Below are positions 1-6,390 of a stretch of 11,252 bases of DNA, one piece after another; the first letter of the stretch is position 1, and each line of letters opens with the position of its first letter. The notes under the pieces were generated by a model. The model had not been told where the DNA came from, ran no database searches, and saw nothing but the letters and a program-made list of their open reading frames with translations. This DNA is from Bacteroidaceae bacterium. Its GTDB lineage: Bacteria; Bacteroidota; Bacteroidia; Bacteroidales; Bacteroidaceae. The stretch lies in contig JAUUPT010000100.1 in NCBI GenBank assembly GCA_030843315.1, forward strand, positions 1 to 11,252, in the 5' to 3' direction. The position numbers and the translations under genes were made by a program.

Positions 1-54
1 ACTCGCGACCCTAACCTTGGCAAGGTTATGCTCTACCAACTGAGCTATTTCCGC
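1..54 (-). tRNA. tRNA-Gly (anticodon GCC), 3' end cut by window edge
   Basis: Read on the minus strand, this begins GCGGAAA-TA-GCTC. It continues through an AGTTGGTA D-loop and GAGC to an anticodon arm TAACC / TTGCCAA / GGTTA. The variable loop GGGTC, T-stem GCGAG and first T-loop base T54 follow. The anticodon in the seven-base loop is GCC, which reads glycine codons GGC and GGU. The D-stem and anticodon stem pair perfectly. The rest of the T-arm and the acceptor 3' strand lie beyond position 1. A promoter sits directly upstream at 66-96, so this tRNA is transcribed separately from nspC, which lies upstream on the same strand. Confidence 0.95.
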
Positions 55-65
55 GATTGCGGATG

Positions 66-96
66 CAAAGGTAGATATTTTCCGCGAACCTGCAAA
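66..96 (-). promoter_or_regulatory. Bacteroides-type promoter of tRNA-Gly
   Basis: On the minus strand, TTTG (93-96) is followed after 19 bp by TACCTTTG (66-73). This matches the Bacteroides primary sigma consensus TTTG / 19-21 bp / TAnnTTTG exactly. The predicted transcription start, about 7 nt past the -7 box near position 59, is about five bases upstream of the tRNA 5' end. That geometry supports both calls. Confidence 0.85.
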
Positions 97-165
97 CATT
101 AAGCATACTTTTTTCACACAGAAAAGCGTACAATTCCACTAAAAGTGTAAGCAGACTTTTGATTA

Positions 166-1305
166 TCAACTCATTCGGTCACGATAATCTTCATAAGAAA
201 ATTGCTTGAATATTTCGGCTTTCCCCTCTCTGGTGCACATGGCGATGGCAGGATGGTGAATTCCGTTGAACATATTCGTCTTGACCATGGTGTAGTGTAT
301 CATATCTTCAAAGATGATTCTCTCGCCTATCTTCAGTTCGTGGTCGAAACTCCAAAGGCCCATATAGTCACCGCTCAAGCAAGAATTTCCCCCGAGGCGG
401 TAGATGTAAGGACCGTCATTTCCTATTTTAGCGCCGCGCACGACGGGCTGATAGGGCATTTCCAGGCAGTCGGGCATATGGCAAGTGAAGCTGACATTGA
501 GAATGGCGGTGCGGATGCCACGGTTTTCTACGATATCTACGACTTCGGACGTCAGCACACCGGTCTGCCAGGTGAAGGCGGAACCGGGTTCGAGGATGAT
601 GCGCAGATGCGGATAGCGCGCTTTCAGTCCTTGCAACAGGTGGATGAGATGCTCTACATCGTAGTCTTTGCGGGTCATCAGATGACCACCACCCAGGTTC
701 AGCCACTTGATTTGCGGAAACCAACGGGAGAATTTATCTTCCAGATGTTGCAGGGTGCGTTCCAGTTCAAAGGAAGAAGATTCGCAGTGGCAGTGGCAAT
801 GGAAGCCGTCGATGCCGTTGGGAAGGGTTTCGGGAAGCTGGTCTGCCATCACTCCGAAGCGGGTTCCGGGAGCGCAGGGGTTATAGAGTTCCGTTTCTAC
901 TTCGGAGTATTCGGGATTGATGCGGATGCCGCAAGAGATGCCGCTACCCTGGGCAACGACCGCAGGGTGGAAGCGGTGGAACTGTGCCAGGGAGTTGAAC
1001 GTGATGTGACTGCTGCAACGCATTATCTCGGGGAAGTCGGCTTCGGTGTATGCCGGGGAGTAGGTGTGCGCCTTGCTGCCGAATTCTTCGAGCGCCAGTC
1101 GGGCTTCGTAGACGGAGCTTGCCGTAGAGTGGTCCACGTATTCCCTGAAAATGGGGAACGAACGCCACATGGCAAAGGATTTAAAGGCAAGGATAATCTC
1201 TACGCCCGCACGGTCGGCGACGCTCTTTATCAAGCTGAGGTTCTTCCTCAGCAGGTCTTCCTCCATTATATAGCAGGGGGAAGGGAATAGGGAAAAGTCT
1301 ATCAT
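166..1305 (-). CDS. nspC: Carboxynorspermidine/carboxyspermidine decarboxylase
   Basis: This PLP-dependent fold-III decarboxylase of 379 aa removes the carboxyl group from carboxy(nor)spermidine. It is the last step of the alternative spermidine route used by Bacteroides and Vibrio, which bypasses S-adenosylmethionine decarboxylase. Visible features are the PLP-lysine region AFKSFA (Lys42), a His/Cys-rich HCHCHCE stretch (169-175), the glycine loop LNLGGGH (202-208) and the PLP-phosphate region EPGSA (239-243). A CLSGD motif follows (309-313), with Cys309 and Asp313 as the likely second-subunit active-site residues. Length is normal for the family. The partner carboxyspermidine dehydrogenase is not in the window. 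The gene follows uvrD on the same strand after a 225-bp gap filled with repeats, and I found no convincing TAnnTTTG promoter there. Family assignment is firm; the preferred substrate (carboxyspermidine over carboxynorspermidine) is inferred from the genus. Confidence 0.93.
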   Translation of the reverse strand: MIDFSLFPSPCYIMEEDLLRKNLSLIKSVADRAGVEIILAFKSFAMWRSFPIFREYVDHSTASSVYEARLALEEFGSKAHTYSPAYTEADFPEIMRCSSHITFNSLAQFHRFHPAVVAQGSGISCGIRINPEYSEVETELYNPCAPGTRFGVMADQLPETLPNGIDGFHCHCHCESSSFELERTLQHLEDKFSRWFPQIKWLNLGGGHLMTRKDYDVEHLIHLLQGLKARYPHLRIILEPGSAFTWQTGVLTSEVVDIVENRGIRTAILNVSFTCHMPDCLEMPYQPVVRGAKIGNDGPYIYRLGGNSCLSGDYMGLWSFDHELKIGERIIFEDMIHYTMVKTNMFNGIHHPAIAMCTREGKAEIFKQFSYEDYRDRMS

Positions 1306-1356
1306 AACTATTATTTGTTTGTCATTACGGAATCATTGTTGTCGTCCCTCATTAGG

Positions 1357-1503
1357 AAACGAACAGGTTACTATGTTCAAACCATCGGTTTACCATATTT
1401 GAACCATCAGTTTACTACTATTAAACCATCGATTTAAACCATCGATTTACTACGGTTAAACTGACAGTTTATTATATTTAAATTAAATTAAACTGATAAT
1501 CTC
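1357..1503. repeat. Degenerate 22-bp-period tandem repeat with palindromic cores
   Basis: Copies start at 1357, 1379, 1401, 1423, 1436 and 1458, with a decayed one at 1490. Spacings are 22, 22, 22, 13, 22 and 32 bp. The core is AAACCATCGGTTTA followed by a variable AT-rich spacer of about 8 bp. The copy at 1423 has lost its spacer, so it overlaps the next copy by one base. Cores are inverted repeats with a 3-bp centre: AAACC-atc-GGTTT at 1379 and AAACT-gac-AGTTT at 1458 are both perfect, although their bases differ. The array fills the gap between the uvrD stop and the nspC start. It could be an operator cluster, a series of small hairpins in the transcript, or a simple decaying tandem duplication. 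Confidence 0.85.
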
Positions 1504-1530
1504 CTCATAGAGAGTCTCTTTGCCATGCTT

Positions 1531-3819
1531 TCAACCGATGACTTTGAAACGTGCAAAACGCAATAAAAGTTGCTTGTCCCCCGCATTCTTAAAGCGGATG
1601 GTTGCCTTGGCATTGTCGCCCTCTCCTTCTACCTTCAGCACTTCGCCCAAACCGAAACGTTCGTGCTCAATGAGCTGTCCTTGCTGCACACCGTTGGGCA
1701 CGGCACTGCCACCTGAGAAGGAAGGCGCCGCAGAAGAACTTGATGAAGAAGAAGTTGGTGAAGAAGGTGTCACCCGCTTCAAGTTGCGGGGAACGGTCGG
1801 AGCAAAAATCTGCTGTTTGGGACGCGGGATGGATGGAGCTTCGCTTGCAGTGCCTTGCGGCAAACGCAAAAAACGCACGTCGATATCCTTCAAGAACCGG
1901 CTGGGACTGCCAAACTCCATCTTGCCGTAGCGGAAGCGTGTCTTGGCATACGACAGGAAGCAGTGCTCCTCGGCACGGGTGATGGCTACATAGAACAGCC
2001 GGCGCTCTTCTTCCAATGCGCGGGGCGAGTCGCCCACCATACCGCTGGGGAAGAGATTCTCTTCCATTCCCACTACAAACACGTTCCTGAATTCCAGTCC
2101 TTTGGCGGAGTGGACGGTCATCAGGGTGATTTTCTCGTCATCGCCGTTCTTGTCCGAATCCTGGTCGGTGAGCAAAGAAACTTCCGACAAGAAGTCGCCC
2201 AACAGGATGTTGGGGTTTCCCTCTTCCTGTCGTTGCGAGCAGAAGTCGCTGATGCCGTTCACCAACTCTTCGATATTCTCCTTGCGACTCAGGTTTTCGG
2301 GAGAATTATCCTGGCAGACATCGTTGATGATGCCGGATTGGCGGATAATATCTGCCCCTATTTCGTAGGCATTCTTCTCGGTTACAGAAGCCATAAAGCC
2401 AAATATCAAATCGCGAAAGCCCTGCAACTTTCCGATGGTGCCTTTATTGAAGTTCAGTCCGTAGGTCAGCGGTTCGCAGAGCACTGCCCACAGGCTGACG
2501 TTATGGTCTGTGGCGGCGGAGATGATTTTGCCTACCGTCGTGTCGCCGATGCCCCGCGCCGGATAGTTGATGATACGCTTGAAAGCCTCTTCATCATTAG
2601 GATTCACCACCAGGCGGAAGTAGGCGATGACATCTTTTATCTCTTTGCGCTGATAAAAGGACAGCCCCCCGTAAATGCGATAAGGCATACTGCGCTTGCG
2701 CATGGCTTCCTCGAAGATACGGCTTTGGGCGTTGGTGCGATAGAGGATGGCGAAGTCCGAGTAGGCATAGTTGTTCTCGCGCCGCAGCTCGGCTATCTTG
2801 TTGACTATGATATCTCCTTCTTCCACATCGCTATAAGCCTGATAGACGCCGATAGCCTCGCCTTTCTCTTTCTCGGAGAAGACCTCTTTGCGTATCTGCC
2901 GCTGGTTTTTCTCTATCAAGCTGTTGGCGGCACAGACAATGGTCTGGGTGGAACGGTAGTTCTGTTCCAGTTTGAAAACTTTTGTATCGGGATATACTTT
3001 AGTGAAGTACAGAATATTGTCAATGTCGGCTCCGCGAAAGGAGTAGATACTCTGCGCATCGTCCCCCACCACACACACGTGCTGGTGATTCTTGGCAAGC
3101 TGCAACACGATGCTGTGCTGCGCAAAGTTAGTGTCCTGGTACTCATCGACCAGTATATAGCGGAACTGATCCTGATAGCGGGCAAGTACTTCGGGATGAT
3201 CGCGAAAGAGCAGGAAAGTATAGAACAGCAAATCGTCGAAGTCCATCGCATCCGCCTGCCGGCAACGCTCCCAATAGCGGCGGTAGACGTCGCGAATCGC
3301 CGGCATCTTCGCCGCACAATCCCCCTCGTAGGCTTCTTTATTATTGGCATAAGCAGCGGGGGTGACGAGGTGATTCTTGGCATTGGAGATGCGGGATTGC
3401 ACCGTACCGGGTTTATACGCCTTCTCGTCCAACCCCATTTCTTTTATGATAGAGCGTAAAAGACTCTTACTATCCGCCGTATCGTAAATGGTGAACTGTG
3501 AAGTGAATCCCAGGTGCTGCGCCTCTACGTGCAGCATACGCAGGAACATGGAATGAAATGTCCCCATCCACAGATGGCGGGCGCGCTCCCCTCCTACCTG
3601 GCGGGCAATGCGCTCTTTCATTTCGCGCGCCGCTTTGTTGGTAAAAGTCAGGGCAAGGATGTTCCAGGGCTGATAGCCGTTCTCCAGCAGATAGGCTATC
3701 TTGTAAGTCAGTACGCGCGTCTTTCCCGAACCGGCACCGGCTATCACCAGCGAGGGGCCTTCGTTGTAGAGCACCGCTGCACGCTGGCCTTCATTCAGTT
3801 CTTCTATATAATCGGGCAT
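1531..3819 (-). CDS. uvrD: UvrD/PcrA-type superfamily 1 DNA helicase
   Basis: This is a 3'-5' ATP-dependent DNA helicase (762 aa) for repair and clearing of protein-DNA blocks. All SF1 motifs are present in order: Walker A AGAGSGKT (27-34), Ia LTFTNKAAREM (57-67), GTFHS (86-90), II LVDEYQDT (223-230), III GDDAQSIYSFRGA (252-264), IV LEQNYRST (284-291), V MTVHSAKGLEF (567-577) and VI EERRLFYVAITRA (604-616). A flexible linker with a run of eight serines (about 684-705) joins the motor to a C-terminal module (716-762, LIEHERFGLGEV...). That module resembles the Tudor-like domain by which PcrA/UvrD contacts RNA polymerase. Nothing is missing or truncated. It is divergent from sodB and has its own promoter about 30 bp upstream. 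PcrA and UvrD cannot be separated by sequence alone here. Confidence 0.95.
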   Translation of the reverse strand: MPDYIEELNEGQRAAVLYNEGPSLVIAGAGSGKTRVLTYKIAYLLENGYQPWNILALTFTNKAAREMKERIARQVGGERARHLWMGTFHSMFLRMLHVEAQHLGFTSQFTIYDTADSKSLLRSIIKEMGLDEKAYKPGTVQSRISNAKNHLVTPAAYANNKEAYEGDCAAKMPAIRDVYRRYWERCRQADAMDFDDLLFYTFLLFRDHPEVLARYQDQFRYILVDEYQDTNFAQHSIVLQLAKNHQHVCVVGDDAQSIYSFRGADIDNILYFTKVYPDTKVFKLEQNYRSTQTIVCAANSLIEKNQRQIRKEVFSEKEKGEAIGVYQAYSDVEEGDIIVNKIAELRRENNYAYSDFAILYRTNAQSRIFEEAMRKRSMPYRIYGGLSFYQRKEIKDVIAYFRLVVNPNDEEAFKRIINYPARGIGDTTVGKIISAATDHNVSLWAVLCEPLTYGLNFNKGTIGKLQGFRDLIFGFMASVTEKNAYEIGADIIRQSGIINDVCQDNSPENLSRKENIEELVNGISDFCSQRQEEGNPNILLGDFLSEVSLLTDQDSDKNGDDEKITLMTVHSAKGLEFRNVFVVGMEENLFPSGMVGDSPRALEEERRLFYVAITRAEEHCFLSYAKTRFRYGKMEFGSPSRFLKDIDVRFLRLPQGTASEAPSIPRPKQQIFAPTVPRNLKRVTPSSPTSSSSSSSAAPSFSGGSAVPNGVQQGQLIEHERFGLGEVLKVEGEGDNAKATIRFKNAGDKQLLLRFARFKVIG

Positions 3820-3852
3820 ATCCGTATCATCTTATTAAAGGGTAAACTGGGG

Positions 3853-3884
3853 CAAAGATATGAAAAGCTTTGGACAAGGGCGAA
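3853..3884 (-). promoter_or_regulatory. Probable promoter of uvrD
   Basis: On the minus strand, TATCTTTG (3853-3860) matches the -7 consensus TAnnTTTG perfectly. TTCG (3881-3884), one mismatch from TTTG, lies 20 bp upstream as the -33 box. Initiation near 3846 would leave a leader of about 27 nt before the uvrD ATG. Confidence 0.6.
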
Positions 3885-3978
3885 CATTTTGACAGGTTAT
3901 CGCGTTTATAGAATAAAGTTCCAATACTAAATAATAGAACTTATGAATACATTATTAATGACTCTAATGATAACAATT

Positions 3979-4563
3979 ATGACTTACGAAATGCCTAAAC
4001 TTCCTTACGCAAACAATGCGCTGGAACCTGTAATCAGTCAGCAAACTATAGATTACCATTATGGTAAACATCTGCAAACCTATGTAAATAACCTCAACAA
4101 CCTCGTACCGGGAACGGAATACGAAGGAAAAGACCTGGTAACCATTGTTGCTACCGCACCGGACGGTGCCATCTTCAACAATGCAGGCCAAGTGTTGAAC
4201 CACACCCTATACTTCTTGCAATTCTCTCCGAAGCCTGCCCAAAGCGAACCCACCGGCAAACTGGCAGAAGCCATCAAACGTGACTTCGGCAGTTTTGAGA
4301 ATTTCAAGAAAGAATTTAATGCGGCATCTGTCGGCTTGTTCGGCTCCGGCTGGGCATGGCTCTCAGTAGATAAAGATGGTAAGCTCCACATCACCAAAGA
4401 AGCCAACGGAAGTAATCCGGTACGCGCCGGACTGACTCCACTGCTGGGATTTGATGTATGGGAACATGCTTATTACCTTGACTACCAGAACCGTCGTGCC
4501 GACCACGTGAATGAATTATGGAAAATCGTCGACTGGGAAGTAGTGAGTAAAAGACTGAACTAA
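3979..4563 (+). CDS. sodB: Superoxide dismutase, Fe/Mn type
   Basis: This cytoplasmic enzyme dismutates superoxide to oxygen and hydrogen peroxide and protects an anaerobe during oxygen exposure. The start chosen at 3979 gives 194 aa beginning MTYEMPKLPY, which lines up with SodB proteins. The frame is open upstream to an ATG at 3943, but that would add 12 residues absent from the family. Metal ligands are His27 (in DYHYGKH), His75 (in VLNHTLYF), Asp159 and His163 (in FDVWEHAYY). The active-site glutamine is at position 71, as in Fe enzymes. Gly157 occupies the place of Gly155 in the Porphyromonas gingivalis enzyme, which works with either Fe or Mn. Upstream, TTTG (3888-3891) is a possible -33 box, but the matching -7 (TAAAGTTC, 3914-3921) is poor. 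A terminator-like hairpin follows. Confidence 0.95.
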   Translation: MTYEMPKLPYANNALEPVISQQTIDYHYGKHLQTYVNNLNNLVPGTEYEGKDLVTIVATAPDGAIFNNAGQVLNHTLYFLQFSPKPAQSEPTGKLAEAIKRDFGSFENFKKEFNAASVGLFGSGWAWLSVDKDGKLHITKEANGSNPVRAGLTPLLGFDVWEHAYYLDYQNRRADHVNELWKIVDWEVVSKRLN

Positions 4564-4593
4564 ACTGGAATTCCTCATTAAAACCAGTTGGTG

Positions 4594-4634
4594 GCACATC
4601 CTTGAGCAGTAAAAAGCATGGGGATGTGCTTTTT
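4594..4634 (+). terminator. Probable rho-independent terminator of sodB
   Basis: GCACATCC (4594-4601) pairs with GGATGTGC (4622-4629), giving an 8-bp stem extendable by one T-G pair. The loop is about 18-20 nt and five T's follow (4630-4634). A smaller stem, AACTGG (4563-4568) / CCAGTT (4584-4589), precedes it without a T run. The large loop lowers certainty. Confidence 0.65.
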
Positions 4635-4671
4635 GTTTATATAGCCCATCTAACATATTTTAAAGAAAATC

Positions 4672-4704
4672 TTTGCCTTCTAAGACAAGTATTCATTAAC
4701 TTTG
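4672..4704 (+). promoter_or_regulatory. Bacteroides-type promoter of the ThiE-like gene
   Basis: TTTG (4672-4675), a 21-bp spacer and TAACTTTG (4697-4704) match the Bacteroides consensus exactly. Initiation near 4711 leaves a leader of about 20 nt before the ATG at 4731. This supports that start over the ATG-less upstream extension of the frame. Confidence 0.85.
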
Positions 4705-4730
4705 CTAAACATAAACATTTAACAAAAGAA

Positions 4731-5339
4731 ATGAAGCTCATTGTAGTCACAGCACCCACATTCTTTGTGGAAGAAGACAAGATTATCACAGTACTTTTTG
4801 AGGAAGGACTGGATATTCTGCATCTGAGAAAACCGGAAACACCCGCTATGTATTCAGAACGGCTTCTGACGCTGATACCTGAGAAATATCATAAACGCAT
4901 CGTAACTCACGAGCATTTCTACCTGCAAGAAGAGTTCAACTTGATGGGTATTCATTTAAACGCACGCAATCCAAAGGAACCGCATGACTACTCCGGACAC
5001 ATCAGCTGCACCTGCCATTCATTGGAAGAGATACAGAACAAGAAGCATTTCTATGATTACTTGTTTCTAAGTCCGGTTTACAACTGCATAACAAAGCAGG
5101 AAGTAGCTTCCGGCTTTACAGCCGAAGAATTGCGCCAAGCCGGAAGAAGCAAGATTATCGACAACAAAGTCATGGCTTTGGGAGGCATCACCCCCGACAA
5201 CATCCTCGAAATAAAAGATTATGGATTTGGAGGCGCCGTAGTTATGGGCGACTTATGGAATAAATTCAATGCACGTACAGATCAGGATTACCTGAGAATA
5301 ATCCATCACTTCAAGAAACTAAAAGAAATGGCAGATTAA
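4731..5339 (+). CDS. Divergent thiamine-phosphate synthase-like (ThiE/TenI) protein
   Basis: This 202-aa single-domain TIM-barrel protein belongs to the ThiE/TenI superfamily. Canonical ThiE joins HMP-pyrophosphate and thiazole phosphate to make thiamine phosphate. Recognisable landmarks are HLRKP (31-35, the QLR(E/D)K strand), GIHLNARN (73-80), LSPVYNCITK (113-122, with Lys122 in the conserved place), ALGGI (149-153) and GGAVVMGDLW (167-176, phosphate-binding end). Key positions differ: THE (59-61) stands where ThiE has an IND-R type motif, and NARN replaces the usual GQDD. The acidic Mg-pyrophosphate ligands therefore look altered. It stands alone with no other thi genes. The start is set by the promoter at 4672-4704; a longer open frame from 4602 would run through the sodB terminator and this promoter. 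Its stop overlaps that of the convergent kinase gene. The family is fairly sure; thiamine-phosphate synthase activity is doubtful. Confidence 0.8.
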   Translation: MKLIVVTAPTFFVEEDKIITVLFEEGLDILHLRKPETPAMYSERLLTLIPEKYHKRIVTHEHFYLQEEFNLMGIHLNARNPKEPHDYSGHISCTCHSLEEIQNKKHFYDYLFLSPVYNCITKQEVASGFTAEELRQAGRSKIIDNKVMALGGITPDNILEIKDYGFGGAVVMGDLWNKFNARTDQDYLRIIHHFKKLKEMAD

Positions 5340-6217
5340 AACTTGCCGTACTCTTTATATTCAACACCGGCAGGCAACGTAAAGTAGAAAGTGGAACCTT
5401 CTCCCTTTTTAGATTCAACGCCAATGCCTCCACCATAGTGCTCTACAATAGCTTTCGTAATGGCCAGTCCCAACCCTGTACCTTTTATATTATAGTTCAT
5501 CTTCACAAAACGTTCAAAGACAGCACGACGCCCTTCTTCGTCAATGCCACAACCCGTATCGGCTATATAAAAATAGAAGTTATTATTACTCAATCTTCTG
5601 CATCCTATTATAACAGCACCCTCTTCAGTAAACTTCAGCGCATTCCTTACCAGATTGCTAATAACTTGTGCAAAACGAACCCGATCGACAACTAAACGGC
5701 ATTGAGGTAGCTTCTCGGCAAACTCAACTTTCATCCCGGTCGGATGGGGATGCGCATTTTCCGTTGCACACACCTCGCTGATAAGTGCATTCACATCCAC
5801 TTCCTCATCATTAAACTCCAATGTATGTGCTTCGATCTTGGAATAATCGAGCAAGTCATTGACTAACTGCAATAAAGAATCCTTGTTTTCATTGATTTCC
5901 TTCAAAAAGGCCATACGTGTTTCTCTGTCCAAATTATCCATTTCTGCAAGCATGGTAGTAAAGCCCACGATAGCATTCAGCGGAGTACGTATCTCATGAG
6001 TCATGTTTGCTATGAAAGCATTCTTTAGCTGATTAGTCTCTTCGGCCACTTCATTTATACGCTGCAATGTTTTCAGCCTCTTACTTTTAGTAAGAGAAAC
6101 AATTACCATAATAACTAAAAGTAATAGGATAATGATTCCAAAGCTATACAACAAGGCTTCATTCTTTAAGGAAAGACTATTAGTCCACGCTTCATAATCT
6201 ACAAAAATTACCGGCAT
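5336..6217 (-). CDS. Short membrane-anchored sensor histidine kinase
   Basis: This is a 293-aa two-component kinase. The N-terminus has only about 22 residues outside the membrane, then one transmembrane helix (about 23-42), a basic/coiled-coil stretch (43-66) and a HisKA dimerisation domain. The phospho-acceptor is His74 in NMTHEIRTPLNAI. The HATPase domain follows with N-box VISNLVRNALKF (185-196), G1 DTGCGI (220-225), F-box FERF (234-237) and G2 GTGLGLAI (246-253). No periplasmic sensor, PAS, HAMP or receiver domain is present, and no response regulator lies nearby. A stop codon lies just upstream in frame (6227-6229), so the short N-terminus is not a start-choice artefact. A promoter precedes it. 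It lies downstream of ppdK on the same strand but is separated by a terminator. It probably signals through other membrane partners or a distant regulator; the stimulus is unknown. Confidence 0.92.
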   Translation of the reverse strand: MPVIFVDYEAWTNSLSLKNEALLYSFGIIILLLLVIMVIVSLTKSKRLKTLQRINEVAEETNQLKNAFIANMTHEIRTPLNAIVGFTTMLAEMDNLDRETRMAFLKEINENKDSLLQLVNDLLDYSKIEAHTLEFNDEEVDVNALISEVCATENAHPHPTGMKVEFAEKLPQCRLVVDRVRFAQVISNLVRNALKFTEEGAVIIGCRRLSNNNFYFYIADTGCGIDEEGRRAVFERFVKMNYNIKGTGLGLAITKAIVEHYGGGIGVESKKGEGSTFYFTLPAGVEYKEYGKF

Positions 6218-6265
6218 TATCGTCTGTTAATTTATTTTTTGGGAGTTCTTACTGATTAGCCGAAG

Positions 6266-6297
6266 CAAAGATAATAAATAAAGTGCAAGTAACTAAA
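6266..6297 (-). promoter_or_regulatory. Probable promoter of the histidine kinase gene
   Basis: On the minus strand, TATCTTTG (6266-6273) is a perfect -7 box. TTTA (6294-6297), one mismatch from TTTG, lies 20 bp upstream. Initiation near 6259 leaves a leader of about 42 nt. The site lies just past the ppdK terminator, as expected for a separate transcript. Confidence 0.6.
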
Positions 6298-6319
6298 TAG
6301 AATATACACTTTTTTTTCT

Positions 6320-6366
6320 TAAAAAATAGGTTGTATACTTTGCCAAAGCAAATGCATACAACCTAT
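6320..6366 (-). terminator. Rho-independent terminator of pyruvate phosphate dikinase gene
   Basis: Positions 6356-6366 and 6326-6336 form a perfect 11-bp stem (ATAGGTTGTAT / ATACAACCTAT) with a 19-nt loop. On the minus strand the stem is followed by a T-run (TTTTTT) at about 6321-6326. It begins about 25 bp after the ppdK stop codon. Confidence 0.85.
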
Positions 6367-6390
6367 CTATATGCTACTTAATTCCAAGAA

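Noticed and set aside
115..165. Terminator after nspC
   Set aside because: Only short stems such as CACT/AGTG are visible, without a following T-run on the minus strand.
202..1290. Open frame of 362 codons on the plus strand across nspC
   Set aside because: It is an exact antisense shadow of nspC, whose motifs are clear. The antisense translation shows no recognisable domain.
1357..1503. CRISPR array
   Set aside because: The period is only 22 bp with spacers of about 8 bp that resemble one another. Repeats are degenerate and no cas gene is present.
1509..1519. Small AGAG/CTCT hairpin after uvrD as a terminator
   Set aside because: The stem is four base pairs with a 3-nt loop and there is no T-run on the minus strand.
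1855..3459. Open frame of 534 codons on the plus strand across uvrD
   Set aside because: It is antisense to a helicase with every SF1 motif. The length follows from the codon use of uvrD, and the translation has no family features.
6310..6317. Run of eight T's as a phase-variable tract
   Set aside because: It lies between the ppdK terminator and the kinase promoter, outside any coding region or promoter spacer.
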